Source: Aurantimonas coralicida_A | GTDB lineage: Bacteria; Pseudomonadota; Alphaproteobacteria; Rhizobiales; Rhizobiaceae | Assembly (NCBI RefSeq): GCF_036016755.1 | Contig: NZ_JAYXIH010000016.1 | Span: forward strand, 27,116 to 91,115 | Length of the DNA: 64,000 nucleotides | Reading direction: 5' to 3' | Shown: positions 8,889-18,243 of the stretch, piece by piece | Layout of the letters: the number at the start of each line of letters is the position of its first letter | How positions within the stretch are numbered: position 1 is the first letter of the stretch | Made by a program: the position numbers and the translations under genes | Notes under the pieces: model-generated | The model's input: the letters and a program-made list of their open reading frames with translations, nothing else | Told to the model about the DNA's origin: nothing | The model's database searches: none

Positions 8889-10457
8889 ATGCGGTCGCAA
8901 CAGGTCTTATGGGTCGCTTTGATCGCGACCTTTCTAGCAGCCTCGCCAACTCTGGGGGCTGATCACGGCTGGAGCGTGGGCGGCTGGATCGACGGATTGC
9001 TCGGTGAGCAGACGCCGGACCGCGATGGTGGCAGGGTCGACAGGCAGCAGTCCTCGGGCGAGCCCGGGACGCGCACCAGCGCTGAAGACGATCAAGGGCC
9101 GGTCGTTTTGGCTCCTGATAAATCTGCTGGCAAGGCGGAAGCGGTGCCGACCAGCCGGGCGGAAATCGATCTCTCCTTCGCGCCGCTCGTCAAGGAAACG
9201 GCGCCGGCCGTCGTCAACGTCTATGCCGCGCGCGTGGTCCCGACACGGCAATCACCCTTCGCGAACGATCCCTTCTTCGGCCAGTTTTTTGGCCAACGGT
9301 TCGATGACCGGCCACGCATGGAGTCGGCGCTCGGTTCCGGTGTGATCATCGATTCATCTGGCCTCGTCGTTACCAACAACCATGTCGTCGAGAACGCCGA
9401 CGAGGTGAAGATTGCCTTCAGTGATGGTCGCGAATTCGAAACGAAGGTGCTTCTCAAGGACAAGAAGGTCGATCTGGCGATCCTTGCGATCGATGGCACC
9501 GGGCCGTTCCCCTCGCTGCCGATCGCCGACTCGGACGAATTGGAAATCGGCGATCTCGTCTTGGCGATCGGCAATCCGTTCGGCATCGGCCAGACTGTCA
9601 CCACCGGTATCGTCTCGGCGCTGGCGCGCAACCATATTGGCGTCAACGATTTCGGCTTCTTCATCCAGACGGACGCGGCGATCAATCCCGGCAACTCCGG
9701 TGGCGCCCTGATCGACATGAAGGGGCGGCTGGTGGGCGTGAATACGGCGATCTTTTCGCGTTCCGGCGGCTCCAACGGCATCGGCTTCGCGATTCCCTCC
9801 AACATGGTGGCGAGCTTCCAGCGCGCCGCCAAGGCGGGCGGGCGTTTCGAGCGTCCCTATGTCGGCGCAACCTTCGCCTCGGTTACGCCCGATATCGCCG
9901 ATGCGCTCGGTCTTCCCCGGCCGACCGGTGCGCTAGTACAAGCGGTGGTGAAGGATAGCCCGGCCGCAGAGGCCGGCATCACGGTTGGTGACGTTATCTT
10001 GTCTGTCGACGGGTTTGCGATCAACAATCCCGATGCCCTCGGCTACCGGCTGGCGACAGCAGGCGTCGGGCGCACGGCGAAGGTGAGCGTTTTGCGTGGC
10101 GAGGATCGGGAAACCATCGATCTCCCGCTGCAAGCGGCTCCCGAAAACCCGCCACGAGATGAGCGCAGCCTGTCCGGCAACAACCCGTTTTCCGGCGCGA
10201 CCGTGCTCAACCTGTCGCCGCGCGTCGCCGAGGAGCGGGGGCTGCCAGCTGACAAGACCGGGGTCGTCGTGGCGACCGTGGAACGCGGATCGTTGGCGCA
10301 GCGCTTCGGCCTGCGGCCAAACGATATTCTTCTGACCATCAACGGCGACGTCATTGCCTCGACGAAGTCGTTGGAGGAAATGCTGAAACGGCGCTATCGG
10401 GGCTGGCAATTCGAAGTTGAGCGGGACGGTCGTCGCATGACCCAAATGGTGCGCTGA
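8889..10457 (+). CDS. Do/DegP-like periplasmic serine endoprotease
   Basis: This 522-residue protein has a signal peptide (MRSQQVLWVALIATFLAASPTLGA) and an HtrA protease domain. The triad is the His of TNNHVVENADEV, the Asp of KKVDLAILAID and the Ser of NPGNSGGALID. Two PDZ domains follow (starting near PYVGATFASVTP and near FSGATVLNLSPR). Such proteases degrade misfolded proteins in the periplasm. The start at 8889 was chosen over 8820 because the signal peptide begins there and the upstream ATG abuts the terminator. rarA begins one base after the stop, so they form an operon. Confidence 0.93.
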   Translation: MRSQQVLWVALIATFLAASPTLGADHGWSVGGWIDGLLGEQTPDRDGGRVDRQQSSGEPGTRTSAEDDQGPVVLAPDKSAGKAEAVPTSRAEIDLSFAPLVKETAPAVVNVYAARVVPTRQSPFANDPFFGQFFGQRFDDRPRMESALGSGVIIDSSGLVVTNNHVVENADEVKIAFSDGREFETKVLLKDKKVDLAILAIDGTGPFPSLPIADSDELEIGDLVLAIGNPFGIGQTVTTGIVSALARNHIGVNDFGFFIQTDAAINPGNSGGALIDMKGRLVGVNTAIFSRSGGSNGIGFAIPSNMVASFQRAAKAGGRFERPYVGATFASVTPDIADALGLPRPTGALVQAVVKDSPAAEAGITVGDVILSVDGFAINNPDALGYRLATAGVGRTAKVSVLRGEDRETIDLPLQAAPENPPRDERSLSGNNPFSGATVLNLSPRVAEERGLPADKTGVVVATVERGSLAQRFGLRPNDILLTINGDVIASTKSLEEMLKRRYRGWQFEVERDGRRMTQMVR

Positions 10458-10458
10458 C

Positions 10459-11811
10459 TTGGCGGATCTCTTTGGCGGCGGCGATCCGGGACCGTCGACC
10501 GGCACAGGGAAGGGCGCGCAGACGCCGGCCGACGATCCCTCGCGGCCGCTGGCTGACCGGCTGCGGCCGCGCGCGCTTGCCGAGGTCGCCGGTCAGGAAC
10601 ATCTGACCGCGGAGGGCGGCGCGCTGTCGCGCATGCTCGCAACCGGCAGCCTTGGCTCCATGATCTTCTGGGGACCACCCGGCACCGGCAAAACCACCGT
10701 CGCACGGCTTCTCGCCAATGAAGTCGATTATGCTTTCGAGCAGATCTCGGCAATCTTTTCCGGTGTCGCGGACTTGAAGAAGGTCTTCGAAGCGGCGCGA
10801 CTGCGCCAGTCCAACGGCAGGCGAACGCTGCTGTTCGTCGACGAGATCCATCGCTTCAACCGGGCGCAGCAGGATTCGTTCCTGCCGGTGATGGAAGACG
10901 GCACGGTCGTCCTCGTCGGCGCCACGACCGAAAACCCGTCCTTCGAGCTCAACGCCGCGCTTTTGTCGCGGGCCCGGGTTCTCACCTTTCGCCCGCACGG
11001 GTCGGAGAGTCTTGCCAAGCTGCTCCTGCGGGCCGAGGCGGCGGAAGGCCGGCCCTTGCCGCTCGACGAGGAGGCGCGGGCGGTGCTGCTGCGGATGGCG
11101 GATGGTGATGGTCGCGCGATCCTGACATTGGCGGAGGAGATCTGGCGTGCGGGGCGGGCGGGCGAGGTTTTCGACGCGGCCAGCCTGCAGGACATCGTCC
11201 AACGTCGGGCGCCGGTCTACGACAAGGGCCAGGACGGTCATTACAACCTGATCTCCGCTCTGCATAAATCGGTGCGAGGATCGGACCCGGACGCGGCGCT
11301 CTACTGGCTTTGCCGAATGTTCGATGCCGGCGAGGATCCGCTGTATCTCGGGCGCCGGCTGGTGCGAATGGCGGCTGAAGATATCGGGCTGGCCGATCCG
11401 CGGGCGCTTGGCATCGCGCTCGCAGCCAAGGACGCCTACGACTATCTCGGCTCGCCGGAGGGCGAATTGGCGCTGGCCGAAGCGACCGTCTATCTGGCGG
11501 CGGCGCCGAAATCCAACGCTGTCTATGTCGCCTACAAGGCGGCGATGCGCGCCGCCAAGGAACGCGGTTCGCTGCTGCCGCCCAAGCATATCCTCAACGC
11601 CCCGACGACGCTGATGCGCTCGGAGGGCTACGGCGCCGGCTATGCCTACGATCATGACGCGCCGGACGGGTTTTCCGGCCAAAGCTATTTCCCCGAAGAC
11701 ATGGGACGGCCGGTTTTCTACCGCCCGACTGAGCGGGGGGCAGAGGTGTCCATCGGCGAACGTCTTCGATATTGGGCGGAGCTGCGGGAGAAACGGCACA
11801 CCCAGGACTAA
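10459..11811 (+). CDS. rarA: Replication-associated recombination protein A (RarA/MgsA AAA+ ATPase)
   Basis: This 450-residue protein has Walker A FWGPPGTGKTTVARLLA, Walker B LLFVDEIHRFN followed by QQDSFLPVMEDGTV, the sensor GATTENPSFELN, and the C-terminal tetramerisation region with PKSNAVYVAYKAA and SYFPEDM. RarA acts at stalled replication forks. It starts with a TTG one base after the protease stop. This coupling of a Deg protease to rarA recurs in Rhizobiales as far as I recall. Length is normal for the family. Confidence 0.95.
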   Translation: MADLFGGGDPGPSTGTGKGAQTPADDPSRPLADRLRPRALAEVAGQEHLTAEGGALSRMLATGSLGSMIFWGPPGTGKTTVARLLANEVDYAFEQISAIFSGVADLKKVFEAARLRQSNGRRTLLFVDEIHRFNRAQQDSFLPVMEDGTVVLVGATTENPSFELNAALLSRARVLTFRPHGSESLAKLLLRAEAAEGRPLPLDEEARAVLLRMADGDGRAILTLAEEIWRAGRAGEVFDAASLQDIVQRRAPVYDKGQDGHYNLISALHKSVRGSDPDAALYWLCRMFDAGEDPLYLGRRLVRMAAEDIGLADPRALGIALAAKDAYDYLGSPEGELALAEATVYLAAAPKSNAVYVAYKAAMRAAKERGSLLPPKHILNAPTTLMRSEGYGAGYAYDHDAPDGFSGQSYFPEDMGRPVFYRPTERGAEVSIGERLRYWAELREKRHTQD

Positions 11812-11927
11812 CGCGTCGGCCGAATTCTGTGGGATTTACCCTAATCAGGCCGCGCCGGGTGCCCAGAGGCCACGTTTTGTGGCAGACTGATTGCAAGTCC
11901 CTATTCGTAAGGACCGCTGTTTTTCTT

Positions 11928-11942
11928 TGCAATCCAATTGCA
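11928..11942. promoter_or_regulatory. Palindrome upstream of the BCCT gene, possible operator
   Basis: TGCAAT-CCA-ATTGCA is a perfect 6-bp inverted repeat, 25 bp before the BCCT start, in an AT-rich pocket of an otherwise GC-rich gap. It has the look of a regulator binding site, but the regulator is unknown. Confidence 0.4.
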
Positions 11943-11967
11943 GTACTGATTTGAAAGTGAGGTTTCG

Positions 11968-13584
11968 ATGTCGCTCGAACCTGGCCAGCTGGCCGAACAT
12001 TCCGTCACCGACTATGAGGTCGGGCAGGACAATCTGCGGAAATACGGTCTGGATATCCACAATCCGGTGTTCCCGGTTTCCGCCGGACTGATCATCGCCT
12101 TCGTCGCTTTCACGCTGCTGTTTCCGACCGTCGCCGACGATTTCTTCGGCTGGCTGCGTCCTGCGCTGACCGCGAATTTCGACTGGGTCTTCCTCATCGC
12201 GGGCAACATTTTCGTCCTGTTCTGCCTGTTCCTCATCGTGTCGCCCTACGGCTCGATCCGGCTGGGCGGCAAGGACGCCAAACCGGAATATGGCTATTTC
12301 GGCTGGTTCGCGATGCTGTTCGCGGCCGGGATGGGCATCGGCCTGATGTTCTACGGCGTCTCGGAACCGATCTCGCATTTCTCCACCTCGCTCGCCGGCG
12401 ATTCCTGGGCGCCCCTTGGTGGCGCCGTTGGCGATACTGAGGCCGCCCGCCGGCTCGGCATGGCTGCGACGATCTATCACTGGGGGCTCCACCCCTGGGC
12501 GATCTACGCGGTGGTCGCCCTGGCACTGGCTTTCTTCAGCTATAATTGGGGCCTGCCACTCACCATGCGCTCGGCCTTCTACCCACTGCTGGGCGAACGC
12601 GTCTGGGGCTGGCCGGGTCACATCATCGATACGCTGGCCGTCTTCGCAACCCTGTTCGGTCTCGCCACGTCCCTCGGTCTCGGCGCGGAGCAGGCAGTCG
12701 CCGGATTGAACTATCTCTTCGGCGTTCCCGCGACGACGCTCAGCAAGATCGTGCTGATCGTACTGATTACCTGCGTCGCACTGGCTTCCGTCGTTGCCGG
12801 CCTCGATGCCGGAGTGAAACGGCTGTCCGAGATCAATATGGGTCTCGCGCTGCTCTTGCTGGGGTTCATCTTCCTGGTCGGGCCGACCATGGATATCGTT
12901 CGTGGCATCTTCGGCAATTCGGTTGCCTATCTGCGCGAGGTCATCCCGCTCTCCAATCCGTTCGGCCGCGTCGACGACAACTTCAGACAGGGCTGGACGA
13001 GCTTCTATTGGGCCTGGTGGATGAGCTGGTCGCCCTTCGTCGGCATGTTCATCGCGCGGGTCTCGCGCGGCCGCACCATTCGGGAGTTCTTGACCTGCGT
13101 CCTGATCATCCCGACCGTCGTTTCGATCATCTGGATGACGGTATTCGGCGGGACGGCCCTTACCGAGACGATCGACGGCTTCGCCGGCATCGTCGACGCG
13201 GCGCTCGAAGTGAAACTCTTCGTTATGCTCGGCCAATTGCCGCTGACGTCGATCTCATCCTTTTTGGGCATCGTCCTGGTGATCGTGTTCTTCGTCACCT
13301 CGTCCGACTCCGGCTCGCTGGTCATCGATACGATCACGGCCGGCGGCAAGATCGACGCACCGGTGCCGCAACGGATATTCTGGGCGACCTTCGAAGGCCT
13401 GGTGGCGATCGCGCTGCTGGTCGGCGGCGGGCTCGCTGCGCTTCAGGGTGCGGCGATCGCGACGGGCTTTCCGTTCGCGTTCCTGCTCATGGCGCTGTGC
13501 TGGTCGACCATGCGCGGGCTCCATGCCGAACGGCGGCAGCCGTTCCTGGAACAGGCGAAGGCCGAGGCGAACGCCGCGGAGTAG
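11968..13584 (+). CDS. BCCT family betaine/carnitine/choline transporter
   Basis: This 538-residue membrane protein has about 12 spans. It carries the BCCT motifs: GMGIGLMFYGVSEP early, the family signature WTSFYWAWWMSWSPFVGMFIARVSRGRT and a late FFVTSSDSGS. These carriers take up quaternary ammonium osmolytes or nutrients with Na+ or H+. The C-terminus is short and lacks a long osmosensory extension, so a nutritional rather than osmoregulatory role is possible. A 12-bp stem-loop follows the stop. Confidence 0.93.
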   Translation: MSLEPGQLAEHSVTDYEVGQDNLRKYGLDIHNPVFPVSAGLIIAFVAFTLLFPTVADDFFGWLRPALTANFDWVFLIAGNIFVLFCLFLIVSPYGSIRLGGKDAKPEYGYFGWFAMLFAAGMGIGLMFYGVSEPISHFSTSLAGDSWAPLGGAVGDTEAARRLGMAATIYHWGLHPWAIYAVVALALAFFSYNWGLPLTMRSAFYPLLGERVWGWPGHIIDTLAVFATLFGLATSLGLGAEQAVAGLNYLFGVPATTLSKIVLIVLITCVALASVVAGLDAGVKRLSEINMGLALLLLGFIFLVGPTMDIVRGIFGNSVAYLREVIPLSNPFGRVDDNFRQGWTSFYWAWWMSWSPFVGMFIARVSRGRTIREFLTCVLIIPTVVSIIWMTVFGGTALTETIDGFAGIVDAALEVKLFVMLGQLPLTSISSFLGIVLVIVFFVTSSDSGSLVIDTITAGGKIDAPVPQRIFWATFEGLVAIALLVGGGLAALQGAAIATGFPFAFLLMALCWSTMRGLHAERRQPFLEQAKAEANAAE

Positions 13585-13602
13585 CGGTTCCGTCACGGTT
13601 CG

Positions 13603-13636
13603 CGGCGGCGCCGACAATCTAAGCTCGGCGCCGCCG
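13603..13636 (+). terminator. GC-rich stem-loop after the BCCT gene, possible terminator
   Basis: CGGCGGCGCCGA (13603-13614) pairs perfectly with TCGGCGCCGCCG (13625-13636) around a 10-nt loop. There is no T tract, so it may be a transcript-end stabiliser rather than an intrinsic terminator. Confidence 0.5.
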
Positions 13637-13680
13637 CCGCGTGGCTAGCCTCACTTCGATGGGGCGGCTATAGAGGCGGC

Positions 13681-14058
13681 ATGTATCACCTCATCCTCGT
13701 TGCCGCGGGCGGCGCGATCGGTGCGAGCCTTCGACACTTGTCGAACCTTGCGGCGCTTCGTTTTCTCAGTCCGAATTTTCCGTTTGGTACTGCCTTCGTG
13801 AACGTCTCCGGATCATTCCTGATGGGTATCGTGATGGAGATCGTTGCGCGCCGCTTCGGTGCGTCGAATGAATTGCGGCTGTTCCTCGCCGTCGGGCTGC
13901 TGGGCGGGTTCACCACCTTCTCGTCCTTTTCGCTCGATGCGGTGGCGCTCTATGAGCGCGGGGCGTTCGGTTTGGCGGCGTTTTACGTCATCGGTTCCGT
14001 CGTCGCCGGAATCGCGGCGCTGTTTGCCGGATTCGCCGCGGGACGGGGGCTAGTCTGA
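13681..14058 (+). CDS. crcB: Fluoride efflux transporter CrcB/Fluc
   Basis: This 125-residue protein with four spans contains GGAIGASLRH at the N-terminus, FPFGTAFVNVSGSFLMG and the phenylalanine-box region GFTTFSSFSLDAV. These are the defining motifs of the dual-topology fluoride channel. It exports fluoride passively from the cytoplasm. No fluoride riboswitch was found in the 96 bp upstream. The stop overlaps the ATG at 14058, the alternative start of the pseudouridine synthase. Confidence 0.95.
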   Translation: MYHLILVAAGGAIGASLRHLSNLAALRFLSPNFPFGTAFVNVSGSFLMGIVMEIVARRFGASNELRLFLAVGLLGGFTTFSSFSLDAVALYERGAFGLAAFYVIGSVVAGIAALFAGFAAGRGLV

Positions 14059-14093
14059 TGGCGGCTGAGGCAAGCCAAGTAAAGGAAAAGACA

Positions 14094-15080
14094 ATGGCGT
14101 CTGTCGAACAGCGACGGATCGAGGAGGACGAGGCCGGCTTGCGTCTCGACCGCTGGTTTAAGCTGCACTATCCGGGCCTCGGCTTCGGCCATCTGCAGAA
14201 GTTGCTGCGCTCGGGTCAGGTGCGGGTCGACGGCGGCCGCGCCAAGTCGGACACGCGCGTTCTCGCGGGGCAGATGGTCCGCGTGCCGCCGATGGGAACC
14301 GACTCGGCACGGGGGAAGGTCGGCCCGCTGACCCGCAACACGATCCGCGACCAGCACGATGGCGACGTGTTGGCGCAGATGCTGATCTACGAGGACGCCA
14401 AGGTCTATGTCTTCAACAAGCCGGCCGGCCTTGCCGTTCAGGGTGGCTCGGGCGTCTCCCGGCATGTCGACAAGATGCTGGAGGCCTGGCGCAGCCGTAA
14501 GGGCGAGAAGCCCCGCCTCGTCCACCGCCTCGACCGCGACACGTCCGGTGTCCTCGTCGTTGCCCGCACGCGCGGCGCTGCGACAGCGCTGACCAAGGCG
14601 TTTCGCGAGCGCGACACCAAAAAGGTCTATTGGGCGGTCGTCAAAGGCGTCCCGACACCGCGGGACGGGCGCATCTCGACCTTCCTTGTCAAAGAGCAGA
14701 CGGAGGACGGCGACCGAATGCGCGTCGCCAAACACGGCGAGGAGGGGGCCGACCACGCACTGACCCATTACCGGGTGATCGAAAATCTCGCCCAGAACTT
14801 CGCCTGGGTCGAGTTCGAGCCCTATACGGGGCGGACCCATCAGCTGCGCGTCCACGCTCTCCATATCGGGCATCCGATCCTCGGCGATCCGAAATATTTC
14901 GAGCACGACACCAATTGGGAGTTTCCCGGCGGCGTCCAGAAGCGGCTGCATCTGCATGCGCGTCGCATTGTCATACCCCATCCGGACGGCGGTGTCGTCG
15001 ATCAGATCGCGCCGCTGCCGCCGCATATGGTGCAGACCTTCAATCTCTTCGGTTTCGACGAAGGCGCGTTGGGCGACTGA
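14094..15080 (+). CDS. RluA family pseudouridine synthase (RluC-like)
   Basis: This 328-residue enzyme has an N-terminal S4 domain (RLDRWFKLHYPGLGFGHLQKLLRSGQVRV) and the catalytic motif HRLDRDTSGVLVVAR, with its Asp the nucleophile. YTGRTHQLRVH follows near the end. It isomerises uridines, most likely in 23S rRNA. The start at 14094 has an upstream AAGGA; an alternative ATG at 14058 overlaps the crcB stop and would add 12 residues. The adjacent HAD gene begins at the stop codon, so the three genes from crcB form an operon. Confidence 0.9.
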   Translation: MASVEQRRIEEDEAGLRLDRWFKLHYPGLGFGHLQKLLRSGQVRVDGGRAKSDTRVLAGQMVRVPPMGTDSARGKVGPLTRNTIRDQHDGDVLAQMLIYEDAKVYVFNKPAGLAVQGGSGVSRHVDKMLEAWRSRKGEKPRLVHRLDRDTSGVLVVARTRGAATALTKAFRERDTKKVYWAVVKGVPTPRDGRISTFLVKEQTEDGDRMRVAKHGEEGADHALTHYRVIENLAQNFAWVEFEPYTGRTHQLRVHALHIGHPILGDPKYFEHDTNWEFPGGVQKRLHLHARRIVIPHPDGGVVDQIAPLPPHMVQTFNLFGFDEGALGD

Positions 15081-15781
15081 TGCGCGCGGTTCTGTTCGAT
15101 TGTGACGGCACCATCGCCGATAGCTGCGGCCTGATCTGCGACATCATGCGGCGGGTCTTTGCCGAGCACGGATTACCCGAGCCGGAGGATGCCGAGACGC
15201 GCGGCATCATCGGCCTGTCGCTGGACGTCGCGATCGGCCGCCTGCATCCCACCGCCGAGCCGCCATTGCTCGCCGCGATGGTCGAGGGCTACCGCCGGAC
15301 TTTTCGCGCATCGCGGGCGGACGAGCGGTTTCGCGAGACACTGTTCCCGGGCATGAAGGCGCTGATCGATCGGCTTTCGGCCCGCGAGGACGTGCTGCTC
15401 GCCATGGTGACTGGCAAGTCGCGTAGCGGCGTGGCGGCGATCTGCGAGACGCATGGCATGGAGTTCCATGCCGTGCGCACGGCCGACGATTGTCCATCCA
15501 AGCCGCATCCGGCCATGGTGGAGGAGTGCTGCGCCGAATTCGGGCTGGACCCGCGCCATGCGCTCGTCGTCGGTGATTCCGTCTTCGATATCGAAATGGC
15601 GAGAACGGCCGGTGCCCCCGCGCTGGGTGTCGCCTGGGGCACCCACGAAGCCGCGCCGCTGCTCGCCTCCGGCGCTTACGCCGTTGCCGAGACGGTCGAC
15701 GAACTCGGGGCGTTCATTGACGCCTGGCTGCTCGGCGACCCGCTCCAGGCGGAACGCGGCCGTCGGGTGACGATCGACTGA
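15080..15781 (+). CDS. HAD-IA family hydrolase (phosphoglycolate phosphatase-like)
   Basis: This 233-residue protein starts RAVLFDCDGTIADS (motif I with two Asp), has the motif II Thr in MVTGKS, Lys in SKPHPAMV, and motif IV VVGDSVFDIEMA. The cap is alpha-helical, placing it near Gph/beta-phosphoglucomutase proteins. The substrate is not known. Its ATG overlaps the stop of the pseudouridine synthase (TGATG) and ATP12 follows 45 bp later. Confidence 0.9.
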   Translation: MRAVLFDCDGTIADSCGLICDIMRRVFAEHGLPEPEDAETRGIIGLSLDVAIGRLHPTAEPPLLAAMVEGYRRTFRASRADERFRETLFPGMKALIDRLSAREDVLLAMVTGKSRSGVAAICETHGMEFHAVRTADDCPSKPHPAMVEECCAEFGLDPRHALVVGDSVFDIEMARTAGAPALGVAWGTHEAAPLLASGAYAVAETVDELGAFIDAWLLGDPLQAERGRRVTID

Positions 15782-15826
15782 TGCCGCGAAGGGTTCGGCT
15801 TTCGCCATGACGACAGGAGACACGCG

Positions 15827-16549
15827 ATGACCACCGGCACGGGTCGATCCGGACTGCCCAAACGGTTCTATCAGACCGTTACGCTGGCGGAAGCTGCCGG
15901 CGGGTTCTCCGTTCTGCTGGATGGTCGCCCGGTCAAGACGCCGGGCCGCCGGCCGCTCGCTGTGCCGCTTCCCGCGGCTGCGCAGATGATCGCGGCCGAA
16001 TGGGAGGCGCAGCGCGAACGCATCGACCCGGCGACCATGCCGATGACGCGGCTGGTCAACACCGTGATCGAGGCGATCGCCGACGATCCGGTTCCGGTGC
16101 GCGACGATATCGGTCGCTACGTCGAGACCGATCTCTTGTTCTATCGAGCCGGTTCGCCGGAACGACTCGTGCAGCGCCAGCGTGAGGGCTGGGACCCGAT
16201 TCTCGATTGGGCCAAGGACAGCTTCGGCGGCCGCTTCGTCCTCGCCGAGGGCGTCATGCATGTCGCGCAGCCGCCGGCCTCAATGGAGGCGTTTCGTGCC
16301 TGGCTGGCGAAGATCGACGATCCGTTCCGCATCGCCGCGATGCATCAGGCGACGACGCTCACCGGCTCGGCCCTGCTGGCGCTCGCGGTCGCCGAAGGAC
16401 GGCTGTCGGCCGAGGAAGCGTGGTCGCTCGGGCACCTGGACGAGGACTGGAACATCGAACAATGGGGCGCCGACGAGGAGGCGGCGGCGCGGCGGCGCCA
16501 GCGCTGGGAGGAGATGCGCGTGGCGGCGGTGTTCCTGGGGCGCGCGTAG
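15827..16549 (+). CDS. ATP12 family F1F0-ATPase assembly chaperone
   Basis: This 240-residue protein has the ATP12 hallmarks: KRFYQTVTLAEAAGGFSVLLDGRPVKTP at the N-terminus, AAEWEAQ, TRLVNTVIEAI and the ETDLLFYRA tract. ATP12 binds the alpha subunit of F1 during ATP synthase assembly; it is shared by mitochondria and alphaproteobacteria, which supports the taxonomic reading. Length fits the family. An upstream GGAGA lies near the start. Confidence 0.94.
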   Translation: MTTGTGRSGLPKRFYQTVTLAEAAGGFSVLLDGRPVKTPGRRPLAVPLPAAAQMIAAEWEAQRERIDPATMPMTRLVNTVIEAIADDPVPVRDDIGRYVETDLLFYRAGSPERLVQRQREGWDPILDWAKDSFGGRFVLAEGVMHVAQPPASMEAFRAWLAKIDDPFRIAAMHQATTLTGSALLALAVAEGRLSAEEAWSLGHLDEDWNIEQWGADEEAAARRRQRWEEMRVAAVFLGRA

Positions 16550-16699
16550 CGCAAAAGGGCGTATCGCTTTCGCATTCCTCGGCCTATTCGACTTACCGCC
16601 GATTGCCGGCGTCGTTCGATGCATTTATCCGGGTATGATGATGCCGTGAGGCAGGCGCATCGGCCGACATCAAAGCCGAGCGGGCAGGGGGGACGAAAG

Positions 16700-18232
16700 A
16701 TGCACGAGATGCTGGCCGAACTGGAAGTCCGGCGCGAACGGGCGAGGCAAGGCGGCGGTCAAAGGCGCATCGATGCCCAGCACGAAAAGGGCAAGCTGAC
16801 CGCCCGCGAGCGTCTCACGGTGTTTCTCGACGAGGGTTCGTTCGAGGAATTCGACATGTTCGTCCAGCACCGGGCGACGGATTTCGGCATGGCGGAGCAG
16901 ACGATACCCGGCGATGGCGTCGTCACCGGGTGGGGCACCGTCAACGGCCGCACCGTGTTCGTCTTCGCCAAGGATTTCACCGTCTTCGGGGGCTCGCTCT
17001 CCGAGGCCCATGCCGAAAAGGTCCAGAAGGTCCAGGATCTGGCACTGCGCAACCGCGCGCCGATCATCGGCTTCTACGACGCAGGCGGCGCGCGAATCCA
17101 GGAGGGTGTCGCCGCGCTCGGCGGCTATGCCGAGATCTTCCAGCGCAACGTGCTGGCCTCGGGCGTCATCCCGCAGATTTCGGTGATCATGGGGCCTTGT
17201 GCCGGCGGCGACGTCTATTCTCCGGCGATGACCGACTTCATCTTCATGGTTCGCGACACGTCCTACATGTTCGTCACCGGGCCGGACGTGGTGAAGACAG
17301 TGACCAACGAGACGGTGACGGCCGAGGAACTCGGCGGCGCCTCGGTCCACACCGTCAAATCCTCGATCGCCGACGGCGCCTATGACAACGACGTCGACGC
17401 GCTGTTGCAAATGCGCCGGCTGATCGACTTCCTGCCGGCATCGAACACCTCGCCGGTACCCGAACTCGACTTCACCCAGTCGGTGTTCGAGGAGGATCGC
17501 TCGCTCGACACGCTGATCCCCGACAACGCCAACAAGCCCTACGACATGAAGGAGCTGATCCGGAAGACGGTCGACGAGGGCGACTTCTTCGAGATCCAGC
17601 AGGCCTTTGCCGGCAACATCGTGACCGGCTTCGGGAGGATAGAGGGTCGCACCGTTGGCATCGTCGCTAACCAGCCGATGGTGCTGGCCGGCGTCCTCGA
17701 CGCGGATGCAAGCCGCAAGGCGGCGCGCTTCGTGCGCTTCTGCGACTGCTTCTCGATTCCCGTCCTCACCTTCGTCGACGTGCCGGGCTTCCTGCCGGGC
17801 ACGGCGCAGGAATATGGCGGGCTGATCAAGCACGGCGCCAAGCTCCTGTTCGCCTATGCCGAGGCGACGGTGCCGAAGGTCACGGTGATCACCCGCAAGG
17901 CGTTCGGAGGCGCCTATGATGTGATGGCGTCGAAACACCTTCGCGGCGACATCAACTATGCCTGGCCGACGGCGCAGATCGCGGTGATGGGCGCCAAGGG
18001 CGCGGCCGAGATCATCCACCGCAAGGATGCCGCCGATCCGGACAAGATCGCCGCTCACGCCGCCGCCTACGAAAAGCGGTTCCTGTCGCCCTTCGTCGCC
18101 GCCGAACGCGGCTATGTCGACGAGGTGATCATGCCGCACTCGACCCGCCGCCGGGTCGCGCGAGCGCTGGCCATGCTCCGTAACAAGGATCTCGACAACC
18201 CCTGGAAGAAGCACGACAACATTCCGTTGTGA
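16700..18232 (+). CDS. pccB: Propionyl-CoA carboxylase beta subunit (carboxyltransferase)
   Basis: This 510-residue carboxyltransferase has the oxyanion-hole tracts GFYDAGGARIQEGVAALGGYAEIF and MGPCAGGDVYSPAMTDF, then a second domain with FVDVPGFLPGTAQEYGG and RKAFGGAYDVM. It moves CO2 from carboxybiotin to propionyl-CoA, giving methylmalonyl-CoA. The start at 16700 follows a G-rich ribosome binding site (AGGGGGGACG); the frame is open 27 codons further upstream without support. The alpha subunit is about 6.6 kb downstream, separated by unrelated genes. Confidence 0.95.
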   Translation: MHEMLAELEVRRERARQGGGQRRIDAQHEKGKLTARERLTVFLDEGSFEEFDMFVQHRATDFGMAEQTIPGDGVVTGWGTVNGRTVFVFAKDFTVFGGSLSEAHAEKVQKVQDLALRNRAPIIGFYDAGGARIQEGVAALGGYAEIFQRNVLASGVIPQISVIMGPCAGGDVYSPAMTDFIFMVRDTSYMFVTGPDVVKTVTNETVTAEELGGASVHTVKSSIADGAYDNDVDALLQMRRLIDFLPASNTSPVPELDFTQSVFEEDRSLDTLIPDNANKPYDMKELIRKTVDEGDFFEIQQAFAGNIVTGFGRIEGRTVGIVANQPMVLAGVLDADASRKAARFVRFCDCFSIPVLTFVDVPGFLPGTAQEYGGLIKHGAKLLFAYAEATVPKVTVITRKAFGGAYDVMASKHLRGDINYAWPTAQIAVMGAKGAAEIIHRKDAADPDKIAAHAAAYEKRFLSPFVAAERGYVDEVIMPHSTRRRVARALAMLRNKDLDNPWKKHDNIPL

Positions 18233-18243
18233 TCAGGTTGCCG

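Noticed and set aside
13585..13680. Fluoride riboswitch before crcB
   Set aside because: The gap contains only a GC-rich hairpin; the conserved riboswitch core was not found by eye.
16670..18214. A 514-codon open frame antisense to pccB
   Set aside because: Low-complexity His/Asp/Arg composition without motifs; pccB on the other strand is unmistakable.
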